A stretch of 64,000 nucleotides of DNA from Streptococcus suis (GTDB taxonomy: Bacteria; Bacillota; Bacilli; Lactobacillales; Streptococcaceae): assembly GCA_024583055.1 (NCBI GenBank), contig CP102145.1:1922001-1986000 (forward strand), written 5' to 3'. Under the pieces are notes generated by a model. The model was not told where the DNA came from and ran no database searches. It saw only the letters and a program-made list of their open reading frames with translations. Shown piece by piece: positions 8,657 through 16,882 of this stretch. Every line of letters starts with the position of its first letter. The stretch's first letter is position 1. The position numbers and the translations under genes were made by a program.

Positions 8657-9464
8657 TTACAAATTAACAAAAGAAGATTTTAATCAAATCAACAAACGTA
8701 GCTTGTTCACTTATCAATTGGGTTGGAACTACGAGCGGATGCAGGGTTCTGGTTACCTTTACATGATTTTGCCTCAATTGCGTAAAATGTATGGAGATGG
8801 AACTCCTGAATTGAAAGAAATGATGCAATTGCATACACAATTCTTCAACACTTCTCCATTCTTCCACACCATCATCACTGGTATTGACCTTGCCCTCGAA
8901 GAAAGCGACGGTGTTGCTTCTAAAGATGCGGTTAATGGTATCAAGACTGGTTTGATGGGACCATTTGCCCCTATCGGTGACTCTATCTTTGGTTCCTTGG
9001 TACCAGCTATCATGGGTACAATTGCAGCGACTTTTGCATCTGATGGGAACCCACTCGGTATCTTCCTCTGGGTTGCTGTAGCAGTTGTCTACGACATCTT
9101 CCGTTGGAAACAGTTGGAAGTTGCTTACAAAGAAGGTACTAAACTGATCACAACAATGCGCGATCGTTTGACTGCCCTTGTTGATGCAGCATCTGTAATG
9201 GGTGTCTTCATGATGGGTGCCTTGATTGCAACTATGATCAACTTTGAAGTATCTTGGACTCCAGCAATCGGTGAGAAAACAATTGATATCCAAGACTTGT
9301 TGAACTCAATCTTCCCACGTTTGGTTCCTGCAATCTTCACAGGCTTTGTCTTCTGGTTGTTGGGCCGCAAGGGTATGACTTCAACTAAGGCTATCTTGAT
9401 TATCATTGTATTGGCACTTGCCTTCTCAGCGCTTGGTCGCTTCGCATTTGGTATGGGCGCTTAA
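8643..9464 (+). CDS. PTS IID component, mannose family
   Basis: A 273-residue membrane subunit. The N-terminal cytoplasmic region (about residues 1-95) contains the IID hallmark LFTYQLGWNYERMQGSGYL; the C-terminal half has several membrane spans including a conserved GPFAPIGDSIFGSL segment. With IIC it forms the permease found only in the mannose-type PTS. The ATG at 8643 inside the IIC gene is used because the protein then begins like its homologues; the upstream in-frame TTG has no support. Confidence 0.92.
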   Translation: MTKSNYKLTKEDFNQINKRSLFTYQLGWNYERMQGSGYLYMILPQLRKMYGDGTPELKEMMQLHTQFFNTSPFFHTIITGIDLALEESDGVASKDAVNGIKTGLMGPFAPIGDSIFGSLVPAIMGTIAATFASDGNPLGIFLWVAVAVVYDIFRWKQLEVAYKEGTKLITTMRDRLTALVDAASVMGVFMMGALIATMINFEVSWTPAIGEKTIDIQDLLNSIFPRLVPAIFTGFVFWLLGRKGMTSTKAILIIIVLALAFSALGRFAFGMGA

Positions 9465-9465
9465 T

Positions 9466-9867
9466 ATGACAAAGAGCTTAGTGTTAGTAAGTCATGGAAC
9501 ATTCTGTCAGGAACTCAAAAAATCCACTGAGATGATTATGGGGCCACAGGACAATATCTTTACTGTGGCACTCCTTCCTGAAGAAGGTCCAGAAGACTTC
9601 CAGAAAAAATTTGAAGAAACAATTGCAGATTTAGACGACTTTGTTGTCTTCGCAGATTTACTTGGTGGAACACCTGCTAACGTGGTTTCTCGTAAATTGA
9701 TTGACGGTGCGCAGTTTGACCTCTATGCAGGTATGAACATGCCGATGGTCATCGGTTTCTTGAATGGTGTTCTCCTTGGAGAGGACGTTGACTACGTCGA
9801 ATTTGGTTCAACCAATATTCAACACATCAACAAACTCCTCACATCTAGCGATGATGAGGATGAGTGA
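9466..9867 (+). CDS. PTS IIA component, mannose family
   Basis: A 133-residue cytoplasmic IIA domain. The phosphorylated residue is His10 in LVLVSHGTF, followed by the FADLLGGTPANV motif (residues ~64-75). It receives phosphate from HPr and hands it to IIB. Its start is one base after the IID stop. A strong hairpin terminator overlaps the stop codon, so the upstream cistrons can end here. The sugar isomerase gene agaS, which follows in pneumococcus, is absent. Confidence 0.92.
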   Translation: MTKSLVLVSHGTFCQELKKSTEMIMGPQDNIFTVALLPEEGPEDFQKKFEETIADLDDFVVFADLLGGTPANVVSRKLIDGAQFDLYAGMNMPMVIGFLNGVLLGEDVDYVEFGSTNIQHINKLLTSSDDEDE

Positions 9868-9892
9868 AAAACTCCAGTGGAGTTTTTCAGCC
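9867..9892 (+). terminator. Intrinsic terminator after PTS IIA
   Basis: A 10-bp perfect inverted repeat AAAAACTCCA / TGGAGTTTTT (9867-9887) starts at the last base of the IIA stop codon; its own 3' arm provides the T-run. Confidence 0.75.
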
Positions 9893-9974
9893 CGAGCCTG
9901 AAAATACGAAAGCGAGGGTTATTCCAAAGTATTATGGCAAGCTAATACTAGCTTTAAATAGGCTTTAAGTATCC

Positions 9975-10015
9975 TGAGGGGAAGCAAGTTGATTGCCTCC
10001 CCTCATTTGATTTTG
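9975..10015 (+). terminator. Hairpin before galM (second terminator or processing site)
   Basis: TGAGGGGAAGCAA (9975-9987) pairs with TTGCCTCCCCTCA (9993-10005) with one mismatch, followed by TTTGATTTTG. It stands only 23 bases before the galM start and could terminate, stabilise or separate the galM transcript. Confidence 0.55.
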
Positions 10016-10027
10016 TGAGGAAAAGCG

Positions 10028-11029
10028 ATGATTGAAGTAAAAGATTTTGGTGCACAAGCGAAGCTTTATTACATGAAAAATAAGAATGGTATGCAGGTCA
10101 CTCTGACTGATTTTGGTGCCAGAGTGGTGGAAGTGCTCTTGCCAGTAGAGGAAAATGGTGGTTTACGCAATGTCAGTTTGGCTGCTGAGTCGGATGATGA
10201 TTACCGTAAGACAGACTTGTACCCTGGTTCAACTATTGTCCCAGTAGCGGGGCGTATTTCAGGAGCTCAGGCTGAGATAAAGGGAACCAGTTATCAGTTC
10301 ACAGAAAATGAGCCAGGTCGCACCTTGCATGGTGGGATTGACACGGCAAATGAACAGTACTGGGATGTTGCTCTTGACCACGAAAAAAATCAAGTTACCT
10401 TTGGGATTTTCCTAAAAGATGGTTTCAATGGTTTTCCAGGAGATGTGAGGGTTGAGGCTATTTATGGTCTAACAGACCAGAATGAGTTGACGGTAGATTA
10501 TCGGGCGGTGTCTAGCAAAGATACTATTTTCAATCCGACCAATCACATCTATTTCAACTTAACGGGGGATTTTCAGCAGTCAGTAGCAGACCATGAAATT
10601 CGAATTGCAGCCAATCGCTATGCTCCGCTTGGTGAGGATAATCTGCCGACAGGTGTTTTAGAAGATGTGACAGGTACACCATTTGACTTTAGAGAACTAG
10701 CCCCATTTGCGCAAGGTTTTGACAGCCAGCACCCACAGAATGTGTTGGTGAAGGGCTACGACCATCCGTGGCTCTTGGAGGATGCGGATAGGCCAGTTGA
10801 AGTGGTCAGTCCAGATGGAAAAATTGGTCTGCGCGTGCGAACCAATCAGCCATCAGTGGTCATCTACACCTACAATTATCCTGTTGAAGCTTTGGCTACC
10901 TACCATGGTGCCTTTAGCTTAGAATGCCAGGCTCTGCCAAATGCTTGCAACCTAGATGGTTTTGGCTCTATTTTGCTAGAAAAAGATGAGGAATTCTTGT
11001 CTGAAACAGTTTATCAATTTACTTGGTAA
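10028..11029 (+). CDS. galM: Aldose 1-epimerase (mutarotase)
   Basis: A 333-residue enzyme that interconverts the alpha and beta anomers of galactose/glucose. The two catalytic-site histidines are in RTLHGG (His101) and NPTNHIYFN (His173), and the catalytic Glu lies in SLECQALPNA near residue 303. It is the last gene of the bga locus and would convert the beta-galactose released by BgaC to the alpha form for the Leloir pathway. Two hairpins separate it from the PTS genes, so its expression may differ from theirs. The ribosome site is GTGAGGAAAAGCG. Confidence 0.93.
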   Translation: MIEVKDFGAQAKLYYMKNKNGMQVTLTDFGARVVEVLLPVEENGGLRNVSLAAESDDDYRKTDLYPGSTIVPVAGRISGAQAEIKGTSYQFTENEPGRTLHGGIDTANEQYWDVALDHEKNQVTFGIFLKDGFNGFPGDVRVEAIYGLTDQNELTVDYRAVSSKDTIFNPTNHIYFNLTGDFQQSVADHEIRIAANRYAPLGEDNLPTGVLEDVTGTPFDFRELAPFAQGFDSQHPQNVLVKGYDHPWLLEDADRPVEVVSPDGKIGLRVRTNQPSVVIYTYNYPVEALATYHGAFSLECQALPNACNLDGFGSILLEKDEEFLSETVYQFTW

Positions 11030-11066
11030 GAAGGAGAGGCTCTACCTGCTATACAGATAGGGCTTC

Positions 11067-11094
11067 TTGTCTTTTTTGGAAAATGTGGTATAAT
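11067..11094 (+). promoter_or_regulatory. Promoter of the DUF1912 gene
   Basis: An extended -10 TG-G-TATAAT (11089-11094) with TTGTCT (11067-11072) 16 bp upstream. Confidence 0.6.
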
Positions 11095-11136
11095 AAATCG
11101 GTGTGTTTCAAACGAAGCAGACGAAAGAGGAAAATA

Positions 11137-11391
11137 ATGACGAAAGAACAAGAATTTTTAAAAGAATTTGAGGCCTGGGTCAATACACAGGTTATGGTAA
11201 ATGAGATGGCGGTAGAAGAAAGCCGTCGTGTATTGGAAGAGGATAAGGATGAGCGTGCAGCGGATGCCTACATCCGTTACGAAAGTAAGCTAGATGCTTA
11301 TCGCTTTATCCAAGGAAAATTTGCTAACTATCATGCAGGCAAAGATTTCCATGATTTACCAGATGGCTTATTTGGCCAAAAACATTATTAA
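11137..11391 (+). CDS. DUF1912-family small protein
   Basis: An 84-residue, charged, mostly helical cytoplasmic protein (MTKEQEFLKEFEAWVNTQV at the start, DFHDLPDGLFG near the end), the streptococcal DUF1912 family. The ATG at 11137 follows GAAAGAGG; the in-frame extension upstream crosses the promoter and is not coding. Function unknown. It lies 16 bases before the next gene and upstream of the valS region, as in other streptococci. Confidence 0.75.
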   Translation: MTKEQEFLKEFEAWVNTQVMVNEMAVEESRRVLEEDKDERAADAYIRYESKLDAYRFIQGKFANYHAGKDFHDLPDGLFGQKHY

Positions 11392-11407
11392 AGAGAGGAT
11401 AGAAATT

Positions 11408-11794
11408 TTGGCAAAGAAAAAAATCAATCGTAAAAAATTATTGAAGAAACAATTGGCAGATATGAAACGCGCTGGTCGTGTAGGTCTTGAAAGAGCTGCA
11501 GAGGTAGTAGAGACAGTTGCTCATAAGGCTGAGGCTGTAGTAGAGCATGCTGTAGAACAAGTGAAAGAAGTTGTAGCAGAGGTGACTTCTTCAGCGGCTT
11601 CATTGGAAGACTTTTTGGCACTTCCTGAGTTGGAAGGTATTGCAGCAGCACGTCTGGAAACCTTCTACCAAGCAGGTATTCAATCTGTGGCTGATTTTGC
11701 AAACCATACAGAAAAAGAGCTCTTGGCTCTTAAAGGCATCGGTCCTGCAACTATCAAGCAGTTGAAGGAAAAAGCGATTGAATTGAAAGCTTAA
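11408..11794 (+). CDS. Helix-hairpin-helix protein with basic N-terminus
   Basis: About 128 residues. The N-terminal ~25 residues are strongly basic (AKKKINRKKLLKKQLADMKR), a long Val/Ala/Glu helix follows (residues ~28-60), and the C-terminal 60 residues form a tandem helix-hairpin-helix (LPELEGIAAARL and LLALKGIGPATIKQLKEKA), a non-sequence-specific DNA-binding fold. The start is uncertain: TTG at 11408 has GAGAGGA eight bases upstream, whereas the first ATG (11462) lacks a site. No family function is known to me. A nucleic-acid role is inferred from the fold and charge. Confidence 0.65.
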   Translation: MAKKKINRKKLLKKQLADMKRAGRVGLERAAEVVETVAHKAEAVVEHAVEQVKEVVAEVTSSAASLEDFLALPELEGIAAARLETFYQAGIQSVADFANHTEKELLALKGIGPATIKQLKEKAIELKA

Positions 11795-11824
11795 ATCCCT
11801 TGCTTTTCAAGGTGCAATTTGTTA

Positions 11825-12015
11825 CAATAAAGCCATTCAGAGGTGTTTTGAGCCCCATTTGTCACAGGAAGCGGTGGTACTGAGAAATCCGCACAAATGT
11901 CAAAACTGGTTGCTGATGATGTGAATCGAATAAGCAAAGTGCAGATAGTTTATCTGAACAAGGGTGGTACCGCGGAATAACTTCGTCCCTGTCTAGCAAG
12001 TCTAGGCAGGGATTT
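11825..12015 (+). promoter_or_regulatory. T-box leader (tRNA-sensing riboswitch)
   Basis: The T-box consensus AGGGTGGTACCGCGG lies at ~11961-11975, followed by the terminator hairpin CCCTGTCTAG / CTAGGCAGGG (11987-12011) and TTTT. Upstream a Stem I can be drawn: CATTTGT/ACAAATG, GTTTTGA/TCAAAAC and a closing ATTCA/TGAAT with a TGATGA kink-turn-like element. The specifier is not certain; GTC at ~11899-11901 or GTT in TGGTTGC would both be valine codons, fitting valS as the third gene downstream. Confidence 0.88.
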
Positions 12016-12034
12016 TCATTTGGAAAGGAGAACT

Positions 12035-12436
12035 ATGCTACATCATGTTGAAATCTATGTTTCAAACTTGGAAACTTCGCGTGCATTTTACGACTTTCTT
12101 CTGACCAAGCTGGGCTACTCGCTCTATCAGGAGTGGGAGGAAGGGCTATCTTATAAAAAAGCAGAGCAGTACCTGGTCTTTGTCCAAACGCCAGAGGACT
12201 TCCTAGAGGCAGGCTATCACCGTTGCCGAACAGGTCTCAATCATCTAGCCTTTCATGCGGGAACACCTGATGATGTTGACCAATGGCGGAAGGAATTTTT
12301 GACCAGACGAGTCAAATTGCTGTATGATGACCGCTATCCCCATGCAGGAGGACCAGATCACTATGCCCTCTATTTGGAAGACCCGGACGGGATAAAGATA
12401 GAGTTGGTGGGGGAATTTGAAAGGAGAGGTTTGTGA
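12035..12436 (+). CDS. VOC-superfamily (glyoxalase-like) protein
   Basis: A 133-residue single-domain vicinal-oxygen-chelate protein. The start MLHHVEIYVSNLETSRAFYDF and the end YALYLEDPDGIKIELV are the two halves of the fold; His4, His74-76 and the last Glu are candidate metal ligands. Related proteins include glyoxalase I and antibiotic-resistance dioxygenase-like enzymes; the substrate cannot be read from sequence. AAAGGAG precedes the ATG. It is the first gene behind the T-box terminator, so its transcription should respond to uncharged tRNA. Confidence 0.75.
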   Translation: MLHHVEIYVSNLETSRAFYDFLLTKLGYSLYQEWEEGLSYKKAEQYLVFVQTPEDFLEAGYHRCRTGLNHLAFHAGTPDDVDQWRKEFLTRRVKLLYDDRYPHAGGPDHYALYLEDPDGIKIELVGEFERRGL

Positions 12437-13344
12437 TGAATCTATTTAAGTTAAATGGGAATGAATTATATCATTTAAAAGATCAAGCATTTAAGCTAGA
12501 GCGCGATTTACAACGCTTATTTGAGCGTCACCTAACTCAGTTAACTGGCTTAGAATTTATTGCTTCGGAGTTTTCTATTCAGAATCAGCGCTTAGATACA
12601 CTTGCCTTTGATCAAGAAACAAATGCCTTTGTTATTATTGAGTACAAGCGTAGCGCCAACCAAAGCGTTTTAGATCAAGGTGTGTCTTATTTGAATACTT
12701 TGTTGAAATACAAGGCAGATTTCATTTTGGAGTATCAGGAACGAACAGGGAAGTTGCTAAATAAATCACAGGTAGACTGGTCCCAAAGTAAGGTGGCTTT
12801 TGTTTCTCCTAATTTTACTTCCTTTCAAAAACAGGCTGTTGACTTCAAAGATTTGAATATCGAGCTTTGGGAGGTTAGGAAATTTGAAAATGATGTACTA
12901 TTTGTGAATGGTATTAAAAAATCGAAGAATGCCCCGAGTATTAAGGCATCAGTTTCTAAAGAGCAATCGGATCTGTCCCTTGTTGCCCAGGAGCTAAAAA
13001 CCTATTCGGAGGAAGATTTACTACTCAAAAAATCGGACGATATTGTAGAGTTGTATGACAGCTTTAAACAAGCTATTTTTCAATTGATACCGGATTGTGA
13101 GTTAATTCCTACTAAATTGTATGTCGCTTTTAAGAAGGATGGTCATAATATTGTTGATATTGAAATTCAAAACAAGCAGTTAAAACTGTTCATAAATGCA
13201 CGAATTGGTCAATTGGATGATCCAAAACAATTAACCAGAGATGTTTCCAATATCGGCCATTTTGGTAATGGAGATTATGAGTTGAAGGTCAAGACGACAG
13301 ACAATTTAGAGTATATCATGAGTTTGATTAAGCAAGTTTTATAA
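12436..13344 (+). CDS. PD-(D/E)XK nuclease-like protein (DUF5655 type)
   Basis: A 302-residue protein. Residues ~40-75 contain a PD-(D/E)XK-like core: Asp54 in QRLDTLAF and Glu69/Lys71 in VIIEYKRS. The N-terminal half resembles DUF91/NucS-like domains and the C-terminal ~110 residues the DUF5655 domain. It may be a DNA-end or mismatch nuclease, but no biochemical role is established. The ATG overlaps the stop of the VOC gene (TGATG), and valS follows 18 bases later. Base composition is visibly more AT-rich than the flanking genes, which suggests later insertion into the operon. Confidence 0.65.
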   Translation: MNLFKLNGNELYHLKDQAFKLERDLQRLFERHLTQLTGLEFIASEFSIQNQRLDTLAFDQETNAFVIIEYKRSANQSVLDQGVSYLNTLLKYKADFILEYQERTGKLLNKSQVDWSQSKVAFVSPNFTSFQKQAVDFKDLNIELWEVRKFENDVLFVNGIKKSKNAPSIKASVSKEQSDLSLVAQELKTYSEEDLLLKKSDDIVELYDSFKQAIFQLIPDCELIPTKLYVAFKKDGHNIVDIEIQNKQLKLFINARIGQLDDPKQLTRDVSNIGHFGNGDYELKVKTTDNLEYIMSLIKQVL

Positions 13345-13362
13345 ATGTGGAAAGGACAAAAT

Positions 13363-16014
13363 ATGTCAAAAGAATTATCACCAAAATACAATCCAGCCGA
13401 GGTTGAGGCTGGTCGCTACGCCAAATGGCTTGAGGCAGACGTGTTCGCACCGTCAGGTGACGAGACTGCCAAGCCCTATTCGATCGTCATTCCACCGCCA
13501 AACGTAACCGGTAAGTTGCACTTGGGACACGCTTGGGATACCACCCTTCAAGACATCATTATCCGTCAGAAGCGGATGCAGGGCTTTGATACCCTCTGGC
13601 TTCCAGGTATGGACCATGCGGGGATTGCCACTCAGGCTAAGGTGGAGGAACGCTTGCGGGAGCAAGGCGTGACTCGTTATGACTTGGGCCGTGAAAAATT
13701 CCTAGATAAAGTCTGGGAATGGAAGGATGAGTACGCAGCGACCATTCGTGAGCAATGGGGCAAGTTGGGTCTGTCTTTGGACTACCAACGTGACCGCTTC
13801 ACGCTAGACGAAGGCTTGTCGAAAGCTGTTCGCAAGGTCTTTGTGGAACTCTACAAAAAAGGCTGGATCTACCGTGGCGAATTTATCATCAACTGGGATC
13901 CAGCGGCTCGCACAGCCCTTTCTGACATTGAAGTTATTCACAAGGACGTAGAAGGTGCCTTCTACCACATGAATTACATGTTGGAAGATGGTTCTCGTGC
14001 CCTTCAAGTTGCGACAACCCGTCCTGAAACTATGTTCGGTGACGTTGCGGTGGCGGTTAACCCAGAAGATCCACGTTACAAGGACTTGATTGGCAAGAAT
14101 GTTATCCTGCCAATCGTCAACAAGCCAATCCCAATCGTTGCGGATGAGCACGCAGATCCTGAATTTGGTACAGGGGTCGTGAAAATCACACCTGCCCACG
14201 ATCCGAATGACTTCCTTGTCGGTCAACGCCACAATCTGCCACAAGTCAACGTCATGAACGATGACGGTACTATGAACGAGCTCGCAGGTGAATTTGCAGG
14301 TATGGACCGCTTTGAAGCTCGTAAGGCAACGGTTGCTAAGTTGAAAGAACTGGGTGCCCTTGTGGAAATCGAAAACCGTGTGCATTCTGTTGGTCACTCT
14401 GAACGTACAGGAGTGGTAGTCGAGCCACGCTTGTCAACCCAGTGGTTTGTTAAGATGGACCAGTTGGCTAAGAATGCCATTGCCAACCAAGACACAGCTG
14501 ATAAGGTAGAATTTTACCCGCCACGTTTCAACGATACCTTCCTACAATGGATGGAAAATGTACACGACTGGGTTATCTCGCGTCAGCTTTGGTGGGGCCA
14601 TCAGATTCCAGCATGGTATAACGAATCTGGCGAAATGTACGTCGGAGAAGAGGCACCAGCAGGTGACGGATGGGTACAGGATGAGGATGTCCTAGATACC
14701 TGGTTCAGCTCTGCCCTTTGGCCATTCTCAACTATGGGCTGGCCTGACGAAAACGCGACGGACTTCCAGCGTTACTTCCCGACCTCAACCTTGGTAACGG
14801 GCTACGACATTATCTTTTTCTGGGTGTCACGCATGATTTTCCAATCGCTTGAGTTCACCGGCCGTCAGCCATTCAAGAACGTGCTGATCCACGGTTTGAT
14901 CCGTGACAAAGACGGTCGCAAGATGTCCAAGTCGCTCGGAAACGGGATCGACCCGATGGATGTCATCGAGAAATACGGTGCGGACGCTTTGCGTTGGTTC
15001 TTGTCAAACGGCTCTGCCCCTGGTCAAGATGTTCGCTTCATTGATGAGAAGATGGACGCGTCTTGGAACTTTATCAACAAGATTTGGAACATTTCCCGCT
15101 ACATCCTCATGAACAATGAAGGCTTGACCTTGGATGCGGCGCGTGAGAATGTAGCCAAAGTCGCAACTGGTGAGGCTGGTAACGTGACGGACCGCTGGAT
15201 TCTCCACAACCTCAACGAAACCATTGCCAAGGTCACTGAAAACTTCGACAAGTTCGAGTTCGGTGTGGCTGGGCACATCCTCTACAACTTCATCTGGGAA
15301 GAGTTCGCCAACTGGTATGTGGAGCTGACCAAGGAAGTGCTTTACAGCGCCAACGAGGCCGAGAAAGTCATGACCCGCTCTGTCCTTCTCTACACGCTGG
15401 ACCAAATCCTTCGCCTCCTCCACCCAATCATGCCGTTCGTGACGGAAGAAATCTTCGCCCAGTATGCAGAGGGCTCTATCGTGGTGGCGGCTTACCCTGT
15501 TGTCAACCCAGCCTTTGAAAACGCTGAAGCTCACAAGGGAGTGGAAAGTCTCAAGGATTTGATTCGTTCGGTGCGAAATAGCAGAGCAGAGGTCAATGTC
15601 GCTCCTTCTAAGCCGATTACCATTTTGATTAAGACAGCGGATGCTGAGCTTGAAACCTTCTTCAAGGCAAATGAAAACTACATCCGCCGCTTTACAAATC
15701 CAGAACAGTTGGAAATCAGCTCAAACATTGCTGCACCAGAACTAGCCATGTCAGCTGTTATCACCGGTGCTGAAATCTTCTTACCACTAGCCGACCTCCT
15801 CAATGTTGAAGAAGAGTTGGCTCGTCTGGACAAAGAGCTTGCCAAATGGCAAAAAGAACTAGACATGGTCGGCAAAAAACTCAGCAACGAACGCTTCATC
15901 GCCAACGCCAAACCAGAAGTTGTTGAAAAAGAAAAAGAAAAACAAGCCGACTACCAAGCAAAATATGATGCGACAGTAACGCGGATTGAAGAGATGAAAA
16001 AACTGGTTAAATAG
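13363..16014 (+). CDS. valS: Valyl-tRNA synthetase
   Basis: An 883-residue class I aminoacyl-tRNA synthetase. The HIGH-type motif (GKLHLGH) is near residue 55-60, the editing (CP1) domain spans roughly 190-345, the KMSKS motif ([11 protein letters not shown]) is near 518-528, and a C-terminal coiled coil (residues ~810-880) is present as in other ValRS. The ATG at 13363 follows GGAAAGGA; the in-frame ATG at 13345 lies upstream of that site. It is the third cistron after the T-box. A hairpin terminator follows. Confidence 0.98.
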   Translation: MSKELSPKYNPAEVEAGRYAKWLEADVFAPSGDETAKPYSIVIPPPNVTGKLHLGHAWDTTLQDIIIRQKRMQGFDTLWLPGMDHAGIATQAKVEERLREQGVTRYDLGREKFLDKVWEWKDEYAATIREQWGKLGLSLDYQRDRFTLDEGLSKAVRKVFVELYKKGWIYRGEFIINWDPAARTALSDIEVIHKDVEGAFYHMNYMLEDGSRALQVATTRPETMFGDVAVAVNPEDPRYKDLIGKNVILPIVNKPIPIVADEHADPEFGTGVVKITPAHDPNDFLVGQRHNLPQVNVMNDDGTMNELAGEFAGMDRFEARKATVAKLKELGALVEIENRVHSVGHSERTGVVVEPRLSTQWFVKMDQLAKNAIANQDTADKVEFYPPRFNDTFLQWMENVHDWVISRQLWWGHQIPAWYNESGEMYVGEEAPAGDGWVQDEDVLDTWFSSALWPFSTMGWPDENATDFQRYFPTSTLVTGYDIIFFWVSRMIFQSLEFTGRQPFKNVLIHGLIRDKDGRKMSKSLGNGIDPMDVIEKYGADALRWFLSNGSAPGQDVRFIDEKMDASWNFINKIWNISRYILMNNEGLTLDAARENVAKVATGEAGNVTDRWILHNLNETIAKVTENFDKFEFGVAGHILYNFIWEEFANWYVELTKEVLYSANEAEKVMTRSVLLYTLDQILRLLHPIMPFVTEEIFAQYAEGSIVVAAYPVVNPAFENAEAHKGVESLKDLIRSVRNSRAEVNVAPSKPITILIKTADAELETFFKANENYIRRFTNPEQLEISSNIAAPELAMSAVITGAEIFLPLADLLNVEEELARLDKELAKWQKELDMVGKKLSNERFIANAKPEVVEKEKEKQADYQAKYDATVTRIEEMKKLVK

Positions 16015-16032
16015 GTAGAATACGATAAAATG

Positions 16033-16056
16033 CCCAGCCTAAAAAGGCTGGGTTTT
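16033..16056 (+). terminator. Intrinsic terminator of valS
   Basis: CCCAGCCT (16033-16040) pairs with AGGCTGGG (16045-16052) around AAAA, then TTTTG. Confidence 0.85.
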
Positions 16057-16137
16057 GTGGTATGATGGAGGGGTAGAATTTTAATGAAGGAGGGTATCTA
16101 TATTGAGTGAGAAAGAGACTTTTAGACTATAAAAATT

Positions 16138-16281
16138 GATTGCCATAAATTATAAGCGATTTTTCGGTTTTCAAAATCGTAAGAAACTCAATATTTTTTC
16201 AGGAAAAAGTAACTTGACTAGTAGTGGTAAGGGTGAGTATTCCTTTGAGGGAGCTGATAGTACAGAATTAAAAAAGTCATA
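16138..16281 (+). pseudogene. Short decayed coding remnant upstream of the R-M block
   Basis: About 47 in-frame codons reading LIAINYKRFFGFQNRKKLN then a Ser/Gly-rich tail, with no start codon in frame after the stop at 16129-16131. The beginning is reminiscent of the first strand of SMC/AAA-type ATPases, but a P-loop is missing. It is AT-rich like the following block. It may be the edge of a lost gene; the assignment is tentative. Confidence 0.3.
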
Positions 16282-16325
16282 AACTCAATATTTTTGTAAT
16301 ATGTGATTTTATGACTTTTTATTTT
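16271..16325. terminator. Bidirectional hairpin terminator
   Basis: AAAAAGTCATAAA (16271-16283) pairs with TTTATGACTTTTT (16308-16320). It lies 20 bases past the end of the minus-strand gene at 16340-16744 and would terminate it; the plus direction also ends in a T-run. Confidence 0.7.
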
Positions 16326-16339
16326 GAAGGGACGTATTA

Positions 16340-16744
16340 TCAAATTATAGTGAATAATATCTCCGTTGGACTAATCCATTCAACGATTATTGAAGTTCCA
16401 ACTGTAACACCCATATGGTTAAACCAATCATTGAAGGCTTTTAAATTTCCTTGACCAGATAAATTTTTTGCATAAATATTTCCTGCCTGGCTACTTCCGC
16501 TCGTCTTTACAATTCCATTAAAATATCCATCAGCTGATTGCGCATTGAAAATATTTATACCTAAAATATCTCGGCCGTGAGTATGATTCGAGTTATAAAT
16601 TCCATATTGATGAGCCTGTGAGCTTGGGATTGGGATGTAGCACTCGCCTGTAATCTGTGGACGAGAATTTGTGTGACGATAAGTTCCCCATCCGATGTTC
16701 GTAGAACCTAGTGTTACAGTGAATTGATCTCCTCTATTTGGCAT
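16340..16744 (-). CDS. Stand-alone B3-like DNA-binding protein (restriction-associated)
   Basis: A 134-residue protein with no obvious catalytic motif. The segment GECYIPIPSSQAHQYGIYN, followed ~50 residues later by FNDWFNHMGVTVGTSIIVEWI, resembles the B3-like pseudobarrel at the C-terminus of NgoFVII/NgoAVII-type restriction enzymes, and parallels EVYIPLPDSKKFHEARPDF...LGEWLL in the nuclease at 18183. It diverges from the methyltransferase gene; a good AAGGGGG ribosome site and an extended -10 (TG-C-TATAGT, minus strand near 16790) precede it. It could read the same DNA site as the R-M enzymes. The fold call is by eye and needs structure prediction. Confidence 0.5.
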   Translation of the reverse strand: MPNRGDQFTVTLGSTNIGWGTYRHTNSRPQITGECYIPIPSSQAHQYGIYNSNHTHGRDILGINIFNAQSADGYFNGIVKTSGSSQAGNIYAKNLSGQGNLKAFNDWFNHMGVTVGTSIIVEWISPTEILFTII

Positions 16745-16777
16745 ATATTACCCCCTTGTAATGAGTGTAGTTAATAT

Positions 16778-16858
16778 CTATACTATAGCACTAAATTTAG
16801 AAAAATACTATATAAGCTGCAATTTTTTTATAAAAATGTTATACTACTTAAGTTGTAT
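16778..16858. promoter_or_regulatory. Divergent promoters with two dyads, B3-like gene / methyltransferase
   Basis: The methyltransferase promoter has an extended -10 TG-T-TATACT (16840-16845). A dyad ATAC-T-ACTTAAGT-T-GTAT (16841-16858) overlaps it and runs to the start site. A second palindrome CTATACTATAG (16778-16788) covers the -10 of the minus-strand gene. Both are placed where a repressor would act. Confidence 0.5.
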
Positions 16859-16882
16859 ATTTTCTAGAAAGCAGGTGCTTAC

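Noticed and set aside
11023..11136. N-terminal extension of the DUF1912 protein.
   Set aside because: It crosses the galM stop region and the promoter; the ATG at 11137 has a good ribosome site.
11825..12015. Definite valine specifier assignment in the T-box.
   Set aside because: Two alternative Stem I foldings place different valine codons (GTC or GTT) in the loop; by eye neither can be preferred.
15004..15534. Long open frame antisense to valS, with similar long antisense frames over other codon-biased genes (e.g. 8664-9293 and 13804-14397).
   Set aside because: They lie fully within strong genes, have no ribosome sites or recognisable motifs, and their composition follows from codon bias of the sense strand.
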